Part shown: positions 37,583 to 48,413 of the stretch, one piece after another
Layout: each line of letters opens with the position of its first letter
Numbering within the stretch: position 1 is the first letter of the stretch
Assembly: GCF_016906535.1 (NCBI RefSeq)
Contig: NC_057370.1
Location: 1,798,001 to 1,862,000 of the forward strand
DNA from: Rhizoctonia solani
Taxonomy: Eukaryota; Basidiomycota; Agaricomycetes; Cantharellales; Ceratobasidiaceae
Reading direction: 5' to 3'
DNA length: 64,000 bases
Translations under genes and position numbers: made by a program
Notes under the pieces: generated by a model
The model's database searches: none
What the model saw: only the letters and a program-made list of their open reading frames with translations
Told to the model about the DNA's origin: nothing

Positions 37583-37861
37583 TTTGTACATACATAGACC
37601 CACTTAAATGAACAAGGTCGGATAGTTCTATTAGCCATTGTTGGCGAGATACCCAACACTTCACTCGTTTTATTGAAAGAGTAGTGGTGCAATTTTGTTC
37701 ATATTAATTAGATACAGAAGATAAACATCCAAACAAGGCTCATAACATTACAGAAAACCAGCACCAACGGACAACGTGTAAGTACAGACACAATTCAACA
37801 GACAGAGAGTGGGGAGCAAGTTAAGTCTACAATAGTATCCAAAAAAGCATAGGCTGAGCGT

Positions 37862-39396
37862 CTAGAAATCTTCGTCAAGCGAGCTTCAGAGGAATATCAG
37901 TCTTTGGGTTAATTTCTGAGAATGCCACAAAGCTACTCACAAAAGCTTGGAAGAGGCAGCGGTTTGCGTAGGCTCAGTGGCGGGGTCGGTTGAGGTGGTC
38001 TTTACTCCTGCCTTGGCATAATCCGAGACACGCTTCTCAAAGAAGTTGGTCTTGCCCTGAAGCGAGATCATATCCATAAAGTCGAACTAAAAGGGAAAGT
38101 AAGTACGTAGCCTCCAAATAGGAGTGTATCGACTCACAGGATTGGTTGAATTATACTCCTTGGTGTTGCCTAGTGCGACAAGAAGACGGTCGGCAACAAA
38201 TTCAATGTACTGACACATGAGCCTTGCGTTCATTCCAATCAGGCCAACGGGGAGAGCATCTGTAATACAAAGTTAATAACGGTGCATGGTTAAATTTCCA
38301 AGGTGTTCATACCAGTCAAGAACTCCTGTTCGATTGCAACAGCCTCTACGATAATGCGTCGCACTGTCTCCGGGTGAGGGCGCTTGCGCAAATGAGAGAA
38401 TAGTAAGCAAGCGAAATCGGTGTGCATGCCCTCATCACGAGAGATCAACTCGTTGGAGAACGTGAGACCAGGCATCAATCCGCGCTTCTTGAGCCAGAAG
38501 ATAGAAGCAAAGGAACCGGAAAAGAAGATACCCTCGACCGCGGCAAATGCAACAAGACGCTCCGCAAACGTCGAGCGACGGTCGGAAATCCACTTCAATG
38601 CCCAATCGGCCTTTTTCTTAATGCATGGGATAGTCTCGATCGCATCGAACAAAAATTCACGTTGTGCTGGCTCTTTGATGTATGTGTCAATGAGTAATGA
38701 GTAGGTCTCGGAGTGGATATTCTCCCTGCGTAAAATGTCAATCAAGCATACTGACCGCCATAAAACAGCACTGACATCATAATCTGGAAGCCATAGAAGC
38801 ATCGCGCCTCTGCTGCTTGGACTTCATTACTGAATCGCTCGATCAAATTTTCATTGACAATTCCGTCAGAGGCAGCGAAGAAAGCCAGGACATGCGAGAT
38901 GAAGTGGCGCTCATTGTCGTTGAGCTTGTTGTCCCAGTCATGCTAGACAAAAAAAGTGAGCACGAGTGAAACTTGTACGCAATAGAACTTACCAAATCCT
39001 TAGAGAGATCCATCTCCTCAGCAGTCCAGAACGAGGCTTCGGCTTTTTTGTACATTTGCCAGATCTAGCGAATATTATTAAATAGATATGGGGTAATCAT
39101 ATCGTGATACCAACCTCATGGTACTGGATCGGAAACAGGACAAAGCGGCGGCGGGATTCCTTGAGCAAGGGTTCGTCCTTTTCGTCGAGGTCGACATCTC
39201 CAACAAAGCGGAGACGATAATCTTCCAACGGCTCTTCGGCTCCATTGTCCGCATTGGGGCTGAGGTCCAGATCATCGAGACTATCAAACACAAGCTGTTG
39301 CTTTACGGGTGACTTGAGTGTCGTGCTCTCCAGCTTGCCAGCAATCTGCTTGGTAGGAGTATCGGGCTGGGCGGTGCGAGTAGTTTCAGTGACCAT
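37862..39396 (-). CDS. RNR2: Ribonucleotide reductase small subunit RNR2
   Basis: The start at 39396 gives [20 protein letters not shown] and a disordered N-terminus. The R2 fold follows: [20 protein letters not shown], with [68 protein letters not shown] and [15 protein letters not shown], all carrying the diiron ligands and radical-site context. The end after the last intron is KLFSLDEDF, the C-terminal peptide that docks onto the large subunit. The enzyme makes dNTPs in the cytosol. Introns include about 37871-37940. Two ACGCGT boxes lie upstream at 39566-39571 and 39677-39682. Confidence 0.95.
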
Positions 39397-40492
39397 GTTG
39401 GCTATGCGGGGATGACAAACGACAAGGGCGCGTAGTAGATACGTGTGGTGGTGCTCGGATGGATGTTGGGATCGCGATCGAGAATTTATTTACTCTCCGA
39501 GCAATGCTGACTAATCGTCGGAAGAGGAGCGCGTTGTATGCATATGTATACCAACAACAAAAACAACGCGTCCTGATCATTGTTAGCTTATCGAGCAGCA
39601 TGACCATCTGACTCAGTCAACAACGCGACTAGCGAGAATTCTGATCCTTAATTGGTATCCCTTTCTCACAGTCAGGACGCGTCGTACGACCCCCCGCAGC
39701 GCTATAAGCCCGGATCATCATCGACTGACACACCACCGAACTCGGCAATCGGATTTACATGCTATCTATTGGTCTTTAATTTCTTTGTCGTTGATCTATT
39801 GCACAGTGCATTGGAAACTGGGCTGGTTCGAACCCTAAGATTTGAGCGATGCACTCATGAACCATCCGCTGCGGCGAACGGATCCAACAAAACGAAATCC
39901 AAGTCCACGAGATGTGCCACAGACCAAATTGTCCCACAATCTAATGGATTTCGCCCGTATACATGATGGTTTTATTGCGAACAGGGTACCCTACTAAGAG
40001 AACGGACATCAGTTTCTATCCGTGCAGGTGCACGGCTGTAAAGTCCCTAATCTTGACTCAGCAACACTATGACATGTATCATCATTCCAGCCTCAATGAC
40101 ATGCCCATGATGGATTAGGCGTTGATCGACAGTTCTGACCTGGTCAACACCATCCATGTAGCCCGCCCTCATCGGGCCTTTCGATCCGGTTGTGACGCCG
40201 AAAGAGACTCACCATAAGAAACACAGTCAAGGTCTCTCCCAATTGGTGGGTTTTTCGGAAGTGAACGAAAATATTTGATTCGTTTGGTCAGCAAGTAGTG
40301 TCTCGATCATTTGAGAATTCTACTTGAGTCAGGGTTTCAGATCAGCCAGGTGGAGTGACAAGTACCCCTATACAAGCTTGAGTGCAAGTAATCGACTCTC
40401 ACTACGACTGCGATACCACCCTCACCCTCTTTATTTTGCTTGGATTTCCTTCAATTAGAGTGTCTCACTGTGTGGGACTCTAGCCTTTCATT
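39397..40492. other. Divergent promoter region RNR2 / Ser-Pro-rich gene
   Basis: About 1.1 kb. It has ACGCGT at 39566-39571 and 39677-39682 on the RNR2 side. A plus-strand open frame at 39652-39966 has no motifs, and I do not call it a gene. Confidence 0.45.
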
Positions 40493-43400
40493 ATGAAGTC
40501 ACTTGTTGCTTTACTCGACAGAAAGAAAAAGGATAGGGCTAATACACTCGTTCAAGTTCCCTTTCCCTCCACTCTTCCTCATTCTAATGTGAACCAAGAT
40601 GGGTCAACTTCTACACATGGCGCTCGCAGGACCAGTACGCCATCATCGTTTTTGCGACCATCACAGCAGCATAGGACTGTGTCCGACAGTGGCCATATGC
40701 ACCGTCCACTCTTGTCCGAACCTTCGCCCTACTTGCGAGACCACTCGCCCGCACAAAATGCTTCTTACTACACGGATTCAGACGATAGTATACTCGTCGA
40801 TCCATTCGCTCCTTCACCTACCAAATTACCCAAACCAACCCACGACCTTCATCACCATCCTTGTCCTAGAAGAGGATCTGAACCTAACGCAGCAAATACG
40901 CGCGCCCCAAGTTCATATCGCTTTCGTTCCTCGCAGGAGCCAAGTACTTTGCCGGTTTCAGTAGACGAACCCCCACTGCAATCAGGGGTTGCAGAGCCCC
41001 CGGGCAGAAAGGGGGGCTGGTTGCGTGAGCGACGGAGCCTGACTAGTTTACTTCGGTCGCAGCAAGTAAGTATTCAGCTTTGATCACTAAGTTATCTCAA
41101 TGCTGACATACCTATATCGGAAGCCGCACACCCCTGCTACGCCTGTGCCAACTGTACCACTCCTGCCTAATCGGACTTCAGAACGGAAGCCGTCCTTACT
41201 CTTCTCCCGGACACGCAGTGGAAGCACACCCACTACCGCTCAAACAGCTGAACGCGCGCATACACCCAGACAACCATCGACGGGGCCGGGGTCCATTCAG
41301 TTGCCATTATCTGCCAATTCCCAGTCCCACGCAACTGACGCCGAGTCCAAGCATGGGGCACCGTATCGAAGATCTGTTCCTTTGAATTTAATATCCCCCT
41401 CTCAGTCTGATTCTCCCGACTCTTGGGTATGCGTCGGTGCAATCGGCCGGGGATCAGATTTACCTACTTCGCCGGTCAGACGGAGAGCAGTATCTGTCCC
41501 TCTTCCGCCCCAGCAATCAACGGAACCGCTTCCGCCCATGCCAAATGCCCAATTCACCAGACATGACCCGAAGTCCGAGGCTGACCGTTCTGCCGGCGTA
41601 TCATCGGAGCCCGTCCGTATGCGCCGCCCAGAAGCTTCTACAGAACGTAACTCGCGTCACAGACACGATGGACATGGAATGAAATCGGCACTCGCATCAG
41701 CGCCAGGCCTGGAGAAATCAAGTGTACAAACGCAGTCTGGGCAACAAACTAGGCCAACCCCGCAGCATGGCAAGCAACCGTCGGTGGGGACATCGGAAAG
41801 TTTGGCTCTCAAATCCGCTTTGAAGCATCGTCCGACTGAGACGAGCCAAATCCAGTCGAATGTACTTCTCCGGCCAGTTAAACCCCTGAAGATACACAAG
41901 CGGGAGACTGTCCCTTCGAAAGCGGACCAGTCACAGCTTCCAACTCCATCTTCAGAGAGCAGTCTTAATAATCTTCACTACGCCTCCCTTGTTTGCAAGG
42001 ATGGAGCACGAACTACGACACACCACAAGAGTATTAGTGGATCATCCTTAGGACGCAGTTTGAATGAGCTATCAGTTGACTCGCAAGGTGCCTCCACCAC
42101 GGAGGATAGACCTGTTACTTCTTCAGCGACGTCCAGCTCATTCAATAGCATCATGAAGGGCCACGGTTTATCTGGCAGCGATTCCCGTTCACTTCCGGTA
42201 CTGGACAATATCTGGGGCTCTTTTATTTCTGAAACAGCCTTTGGTGGTTCACTCCCGCCTAGCCCTGTCGCACCCGTTAGTGCTGGGAGGCGAGAGTTAA
42301 TATCGCAAGAAACTCAGGACCGAGGACGAAGTGCATCTACTCACACAAATCTGTACGGCGCCAATAATTCGTCCGTTTTGCACTCCGAGAACCTTCAGAA
42401 GCCTGGGTCAGCCCCTCCATCTCAACCTCCCCTGGCGGATTTGCCGCCGGTTCCGGCAAGGAAACGTTCAGTGCTTACAACATCGTCTGGTAGTAAAGAT
42501 AGTCATAGCTCCACAAATGCAACCGCTCCTTTGACACCGCCCACTTCTCCTACCGAGGAGACAGTGCTCCAAGGGCTTGAGTATGCCATGGCTCCGTCGA
42601 GCTCTGCCAACCTCTCAAGTTATTCCAGAAACAAAAGTTCGGTATCTCGTCAACACCTAGGGCCGAGACTTGCTCGGAGTGCCTCCTCGCCTTCGATTCG
42701 CCCTTCTGCATCTCCTGAAATCGGGCATAGACCAACCAACAGTCACATCACTGGAGAAAAATCCTATCACTCCTCGAAACCCCAGAACTCTCGTTCGACT
42801 TTACCTTTACGGACATTACAAACTAGTTTGGAACCTATCCCAAATCCAGGAGCGCTCGTCGCTGTGCTCCCCGAGGTCCTCGATTTGATAACATCCGATC
42901 TGAGAGAATCGAGCGGCCCACCCACAACACCTGTTCATAACCTCCGTCCATCCCGAAAAGGCAGTGTCTATACGGTGGCACCAGAATGCTCTGCTATGGG
43001 CACAACTACCCAGATTTCAGGCCCCGCACCAGCTGGAGTTCCCAAATTTACTCCGGACATGTTTCCTCCGGCACCATTGAATCAAGGCTTGTCACAGGAA
43101 GAGAAGACGACGAGCGCGATGAACAACGAAGATCTGGAAGCGGCGAAACCAGATCAATGCGAAGAATCGTTGTTGACGCCGCCCGTTACGCCGGCATGGG
43201 TCGTACACGTGTTCGACACGGATATAGAGGACAGCTTGGAGTTTGGTAGAATGGAACACGATGCATCTGGGTATGTCCATCTTCGTGACCCGTGGAATAT
43301 CGTTGTTGATGCCCTTTATTCATATTAGTGATCGTATTCCCTTGACACGGTTGGGAAATTTAGCCCAAATGCGTCGGCAGAAACGCGGTGATATGCGCTT

Positions 43401-43506
43401 AGGTTCAAACAGGCTTGACGTATCACCACTGGAACCTGAGAAATCAGATATACACCACCAAGCTGCTCGAAGAAGCACAATACACTTGGCCAGAAATGTC
43501 GTGTAA
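40493..43506 (+). CDS. Large disordered Ser/Pro-rich hypothetical protein (about 965 aa)
   Basis: Exon 1 (40493-41065) starts MKSLVALLDRKKKDRANTL. A 58 nt intron (41066-41123, gtaagt...ggaag) follows. Exon 2 runs from PHTPATPVPTVPLLPN to HDASG. A third exon after the intron 43272-43329 continues DRIPLTRLGNLAQMRRQKRG and ends STIHLARNVV. I recognise no domain. The protein is very rich in Ser, Pro and Thr, with many SP/TP and basic RRxS-type sites, such as ARSASSPSIRPSASPEIG and EESLLTPPVTPAWVV, as expected of a phospho-regulated scaffold. The segment NPGALVAVLPEVLDLITSDL is the only clearly hydrophobic patch. Function unknown. Confidence 0.72.
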
Positions 43507-43845
43507 ACTCACTTCAAGCGGTACGTCGGATCCGTGATACAGCCTTTGTTTCTTTGCACGAACAATATTCATTCACTAAGGACCCTTCCCTTGGACTTTT
43601 GCTGGTTTCAAATAATTGTGGACATCCAATGCGGGCATTGCAATCCTGTTTACTTCGTATTTTGTTACTTCTATTCGTTATGTATTGACAGGGTCAACCT
43701 ACCTCTCCTATGCAACTCCCAACTTTAAACCTCAGACTGAACCTCTCGACAAGATTTACATAAACCAATGGGACAGTTAGTAATTAGATTAGACACCGAG
43801 AAATACAAAACCAGCGGGTGTAAATACGGGAATTAAAAAGACAAG
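43507..43845. other. Convergent intergenic region
   Basis: 339 bases of 3' flank for the Ser/Pro-rich gene and VMA21. Nothing coding is seen. Confidence 0.45.
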
Positions 43846-44249
43846 CTAAATATCTTTTTTGGACTCCTTCGGTGGGCCGGGTCGGGATGCACGGTCGTCT
43901 GAGATAGACAAAAGAATATACGCTATCAATACAACGTTTGCAGATACAATTGCTGTGAGTGCTGCGTAAGTTGAATTACCTACATGTGGCAAGTTAATTA
44001 ATGACGCGAGAAATGAGAAGGCTGATCAAGAGCTCGTACCTCCCCAAAGATAATTCATTGATAGAAAGTAGGAAGAGAGCGGGACAACAGCGAGTGCTAT
44101 TGAAAACCCAGAAAGTTTAAACAAAACAGCACTACCAGTGTCAAATTTTAGTATAAGAATGCAAAATACTCAGGCAGTTTCACACACCTATCTGCAGCAT
44201 CTTCGATTATCTTTGCTGGAGTCGCTTCAGCTGCTACATTACGACTCAT
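43846..44249 (-). CDS. VMA21: V-ATPase assembly factor VMA21 (95 aa, three exons)
   Basis: Exons are 44188-44249, 44040-44131 and 43846-43979, with introns of 56 and 60 nt. The joined protein starts MSRNVAAEATPAKIIEDAAD, has a first membrane helix (SAVLFKLSGFSIALAVVPLS), a short loop (SYFLSMNYLWGGNSTY), a second helix (ALTAIVSANVVLIAYILL) and a polar tail ending GPPKESKKDI. Two helices with the loop YLxGGNxTY are the family signature. VMA21 is an ER chaperone that assembles the Vo ring of the vacuolar H+-ATPase; the Lys-rich C-terminus fits its ER-retrieval signal. It is divergent from the CCCH gene, with CACGTG at 44328-44333 between them. Confidence 0.9.
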
Positions 44250-44539
44250 GACTCAAAAATTGATGCACTTGAGGCGAAGCCGAAGGTGGCTCTGTACGAT
44301 TATACGTTATGCATAAAAGCTCCTAGACACGTGGTATTTGAAAGTTGAAATTGCAACTCAGGCGCCAAGGGCCGATTGGATCACAGGGAGACTTTGAAGT
44401 CAAGGTTCTGGTAATATTATGCCAATCATTCAACCAAAAATGTAGAGCGAACCTACAGACGACGAAATTATGGAATATTAAAAGAAGGCTCTCGCTTGAA
44501 TACTGCTCATCCCATAATTTGACCCCTCCCCCTCTCGCC

Positions 44540-46457
44540 ATGTCTGAAACAATGCCATACACAAATGGTAGTTATTCTACAGAGCAAAGATACACAACAA
44601 CCCTCTCCACTCCAGCTTTCACTCGCGGTAGGGCCGCCTCCCCGGTATCTGGGCATCTTGGGTCCCCTGGACTAAACAACTCTACCGGGACCGATACCTG
44701 TGAGGACTTACTGTTTAAAGTGATAGGTAAGTGCAATCCACACACGCCTGGTTTTTAGCTGACTTCCATGCCCACGCCACTAACTCTAGCGAGAATACAT
44801 GGAATGAAACTTGAGCGAGAGAGCCTTACATCAAACATAGGCGAGCTTCAAGCTCGTATTGAACAACTTGAAGCTACTGTGGCGCAACAAGCACAGGAAT
44901 TAGAATCACGGCGAGCTGAGATTGAGCATCTCAACCAAGCTCAAGCACAATGGGCCGATACGTGTGCTATATGCTTGATAGATGGAGACGGCTACATATT
45001 TGACAAGGTTTGACGATCATAAGGCACAGGAGCGTATTATTAACTACCTTCGACAGAAACTATTAGTGAACGGTTATGAAGGAGGGAGAGAAGCAGCAGC
45101 GTCCTTAACGAAACAGCTCCATCAGGACCTTGGCAATGCATCGACTGGTCTCTGGATATGTGTCTACTACAATCATCTGGGTCTGAAGAAAGTCCTATCT
45201 AGAGCACAGATAGTCTCCGAAGCTGTGTTTGACGATTTTTGTGATGGGTTTCGCTCGTCCTCTCAGCTCATCCATATGATGGATGTTGGGTTCGTGGAAA
45301 CATGAATTTTTTTCCAGAGTTCAGATTATTGACTCCAGCTCTCTTTGTTCTAGAAGGAGAAAAGAGGCCGCTGATGAGAAGATTAAAGAGATGTTACGTA
45401 TGTTTACCGCAGCTCCTCAGACAAAGATAGTATACTTTGGAGGAGGGCATGATTCTGGATATGCAGGGTGAATTAATTACTCATTATTTACTCGAGTCAT
45501 AGGCAAGCTGACATCACAACCCCAGTGCCCTATCTCGGTATCAAAATCTGGGCCTCGAAGACAAGATCGTGATTCTCAAAGGCTACGATGCAATCGCATA
45601 CGATCTTAGGAATCTTCCTTTTAGAATCATGGATATAGAAGGGTTATTCATGTCAGAAAAAGTTGAACTTGATGCCCAGCTAGACAACCAGGCTCAAGTT
45701 TCGCAACGCACACTGGGATATGCAAGCAGCAACCGGACTACACTACCCGCCACGGCCTCTTATGCATTGGCAGCTACCTTAGGGGTACCGTTCGCGGTGA
45801 AATCTCGTTCTCCTAGTCCTAGTCATGTGCGACACACCTCTCGGGATGCGGGAAAAGGCGGGCAACGCCGAATCGATATATTGAGGGTGAGTGAGGCATG
45901 GGACATCACCATGACCCGAATCAATAATTGATTCGTACGCCCATCTGTTTCACTCTTGAATAGCCCTTGCATAAGCGTAAGTCCTTATTCTTAGGAGTAA
46001 AGCAGTTTCTAATCGAGTCCATCGACAGAGACACCAAGTATATGCAATTACTATGTCTTATCATCTCGTGGATGTCGCAATGTACGTGCAGCACCGCAAT
46101 ACATGCGCCTTTAAGGAACTCATCCAGTTCTTCAATAGGGTGTGAGCGGCCGCTATAACATATGTACTTGATTACTGTTAATATTTTATCTTATATATAG
46201 CCAGACTGTGTTCATGCTCACGACTACGCACTAACCGGTATGCTGCATTTGATACCTCCACCTGATCCTACCATTGACACAATGGGAACAGAGATCAAAA
46301 AAATACTCTTCGTGAATATATGTTGACCGTGCCCTGCGACCACGGGGATCAGTGTATCAATGAAGCGTGTATCCTGGGACATCGATGCCCCTCCGGAAGG
46401 AACTGTATGCGTTTGCAGAAAAACATGTGCAGGTTCAAAAACGGTACTGTTTTTTGA
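44540..46457 (+). CDS. Coiled-coil CCCH-type zinc-finger protein of a fungal family
   Basis: The start at 44540 gives MSETMPYTNGSYSTEQRYTT. After an intron (about 44728-44788) comes a coiled coil (ESLTSNIGELQARIEQLEAT; QQAQELESRRAEIEHLNQ). A globular domain follows, with CAICLIDGDGYIFD, RIINYLRQKLLVNGYEGG and KIVYFGGGHDSGYAGALSRY, NYN-like in its alternating beta/alpha look. The C-terminus has Cys/His clusters: CNYYVLSSRGC, CVHAHDYALT, then PCDHGDQCINEACILGHRCP and NCMRLQKNMCRF, ending at TGA 46455-46457. This order (coiled coil, domain, tandem CCCH) is that of an uncharacterised fungal zinc-finger family; RNA binding is likely but inferred. The region 45960-46220 has frame jumps that I could not fully resolve. 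Confidence 0.72.
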
Positions 46458-47082
46458 CATTATACAATATAGTTAGCTAACACAGAATTAAGAGCAACAC
46501 TACTAGAATAAAGCAGCTCAATCGGCAGTCCCCCATGGCATCACGATATCTCCAAGTGCCCGGCCAAGGGAGATCATCGTAATCCAGGGTGGGAGAAAAG
46601 GTTACCGTTTACTGTCCTATACAAAGACAATTTAGAATTCAGTGAAGAATAGCGCAAGCCACGGAAGATGGGAGCTGTGAATAAGCAAAGATTTAGTGGA
46701 TTGTATGCACATGCATTTGGACGTCATGCCCCTCACATTCCCATTTACATCTATCAAGACAAACGGGTATCATGGTCGTAGATCTACATTCTCGGCAATC
46801 ACATGCGACAAGGCACCACGACCTCGTGTCCGAGCCGTAATTGTAATTTTCTTCACACACAATGGCTGAAAGAATTAAGCGACCAACTCGAGCCTTTTGG
46901 GCATGACGTGTGCATCCCTTGTTGCATATAAGTCACTGGGAGCTTCTTCAATCACGAATGTACTGAGGGAAATGCTACATTGGGTGCCCCCATCTTGCAC
47001 TAATTCCACAGGTACTTCCCGAAATTGACAAAATGATACTTATAGAGTTTAAATTTGAATATTATTATTAACCAGCTGATCT
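46458..47082. other. Convergent intergenic region
   Basis: 625 bases between the CCCH gene and the proteasome gene. No supported feature. Confidence 0.45.
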
Positions 47083-48170
47083 TTAATCTTCCATGTCCGC
47101 GTCAAGGGCTTCACGAGCCTTGCGATCTGCTTCAGCCCACAGTTCTCGCGGGACGGGTGCATGCTTTCCACCAGTCTCGGGTCCAATCCAGGAGAGCTCT
47201 AACTCAAACTCTTTGTCCTTTGAATCATCGTGTACTAGATGGATACTATAATAGGAAAGTCAGTAGATTGCACAACGCACAAGAGCCGGAGGGAGCAAGG
47301 TGGATCAGAATAATACATTGACCTCGACTCGAGTATGGGAATGGAGTGGCTAGACGAAGTTATCAAATACTTACATGCGTGCAGCTTCCAATACAGCTTC
47401 CCTAGTCGTAAGTTGGGATAAATTCAGCTTCTCAAGCTCGGTGTTTGCAAGTTGTCTGCCTTTCCCAACTGCTGCGCCATTGTAGCCCTATCACACATTC
47501 AGAATATGCAAACACCCAGGGGAACAGGGGCAAGTTAGACTCACATAGAACACCCCACTAGGTTGAATCACATAAAGCGAGGGACCATCTTTATCAATTG
47601 ATCCAATAATTGTACTGATACCAAAAGGTCGGACGGAAGAGTAGAGAGTGTATGCTTGAACATAAAGTCCTATGCGATCTGCGAGCGCCTATTTTTGGGA
47701 TCCTGGTTTAAATATGCGCTAGCGGGCAACTAGCCCCTCTTACTTTCAACGGGACTGGAGCCATGTATGTATCCCGGTAGTTTTGAGCTTCGTCTCGTGC
47801 ACGGTTTGCTAGTGCGCGGCCGTCTGCCAACAAGCCTGATGTAGCCTATTCTGTATATTACTACTAGAATGTCTAGCCTATTGAAAAGACATACCATGCC
47901 TATGTGCCTGTCAATCGTAGCTATCCGGCGATTGGCCTCTGGGATAAGAAGTTTAGAGTGAACCAGTTTTTCTACGGCAAGAACAATTCCGTCTTTGACT
48001 TTGAGTCCAATGGCAGTACTATCAACGGTGTAAGACGGCAAACGGTAACATTTAATGGCAACATACCCAGAGTTCTCGACAGCTTTGCTTGCATACTCGA
48101 TTTGAAACAGGCGTCCATCAGGAGAGTATGTGCTCGCCGAAAGATCGTAACCGGTGCCAATGGCCGTCAT
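47083..48170 (-). CDS. PRE10: 20S proteasome subunit alpha7 (PSMA3/Pre10)
   Basis: The start at 48170 gives [20 protein letters not shown], with the alpha-subunit H0 signature, then [14 protein letters not shown] and [39 protein letters not shown] and [20 protein letters not shown] follow, then [20 protein letters not shown] and [19 protein letters not shown]. The end is [16 protein letters not shown] and an acidic tail, EALDADMED. The [21 protein letters not shown] opening is specific for alpha7. The alpha ring gates the proteasome core. A 48 nt intron (48019-48066) is in frame without a stop, so its retention would only insert 16 residues. It is divergent from NUP82 with CACGTG at 48269-48274 between them. 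Confidence 0.95.
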
Positions 48171-48413
48171 GCTGGTAAGATGTAGATTGGATTGAAGGCG
48201 GCTGGACGCGCGTCGAGGGTCTCGAGAAGTTGCCTGTTGATGCCTAGATGTTATGCCCGTATCATGCTCACGTGACTTGAAGGGCCAGGATGTGGGTGCA
48301 GTGTAATTATTTCTATTTCCCTCAAACTACGTTGGTGCCTCGGTGATACTGTCCTACAGATTATTCGGTATACATTCACCAGGCGGACTTGATTTGTATC
48401 TGTATAACCTATT

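Noticed and set aside
39820..39850. GGTTCGAACCC, a tRNA B-box-like sequence
   Set aside because: The flanks cannot form a T-stem, D-arm or acceptor stem on either strand.
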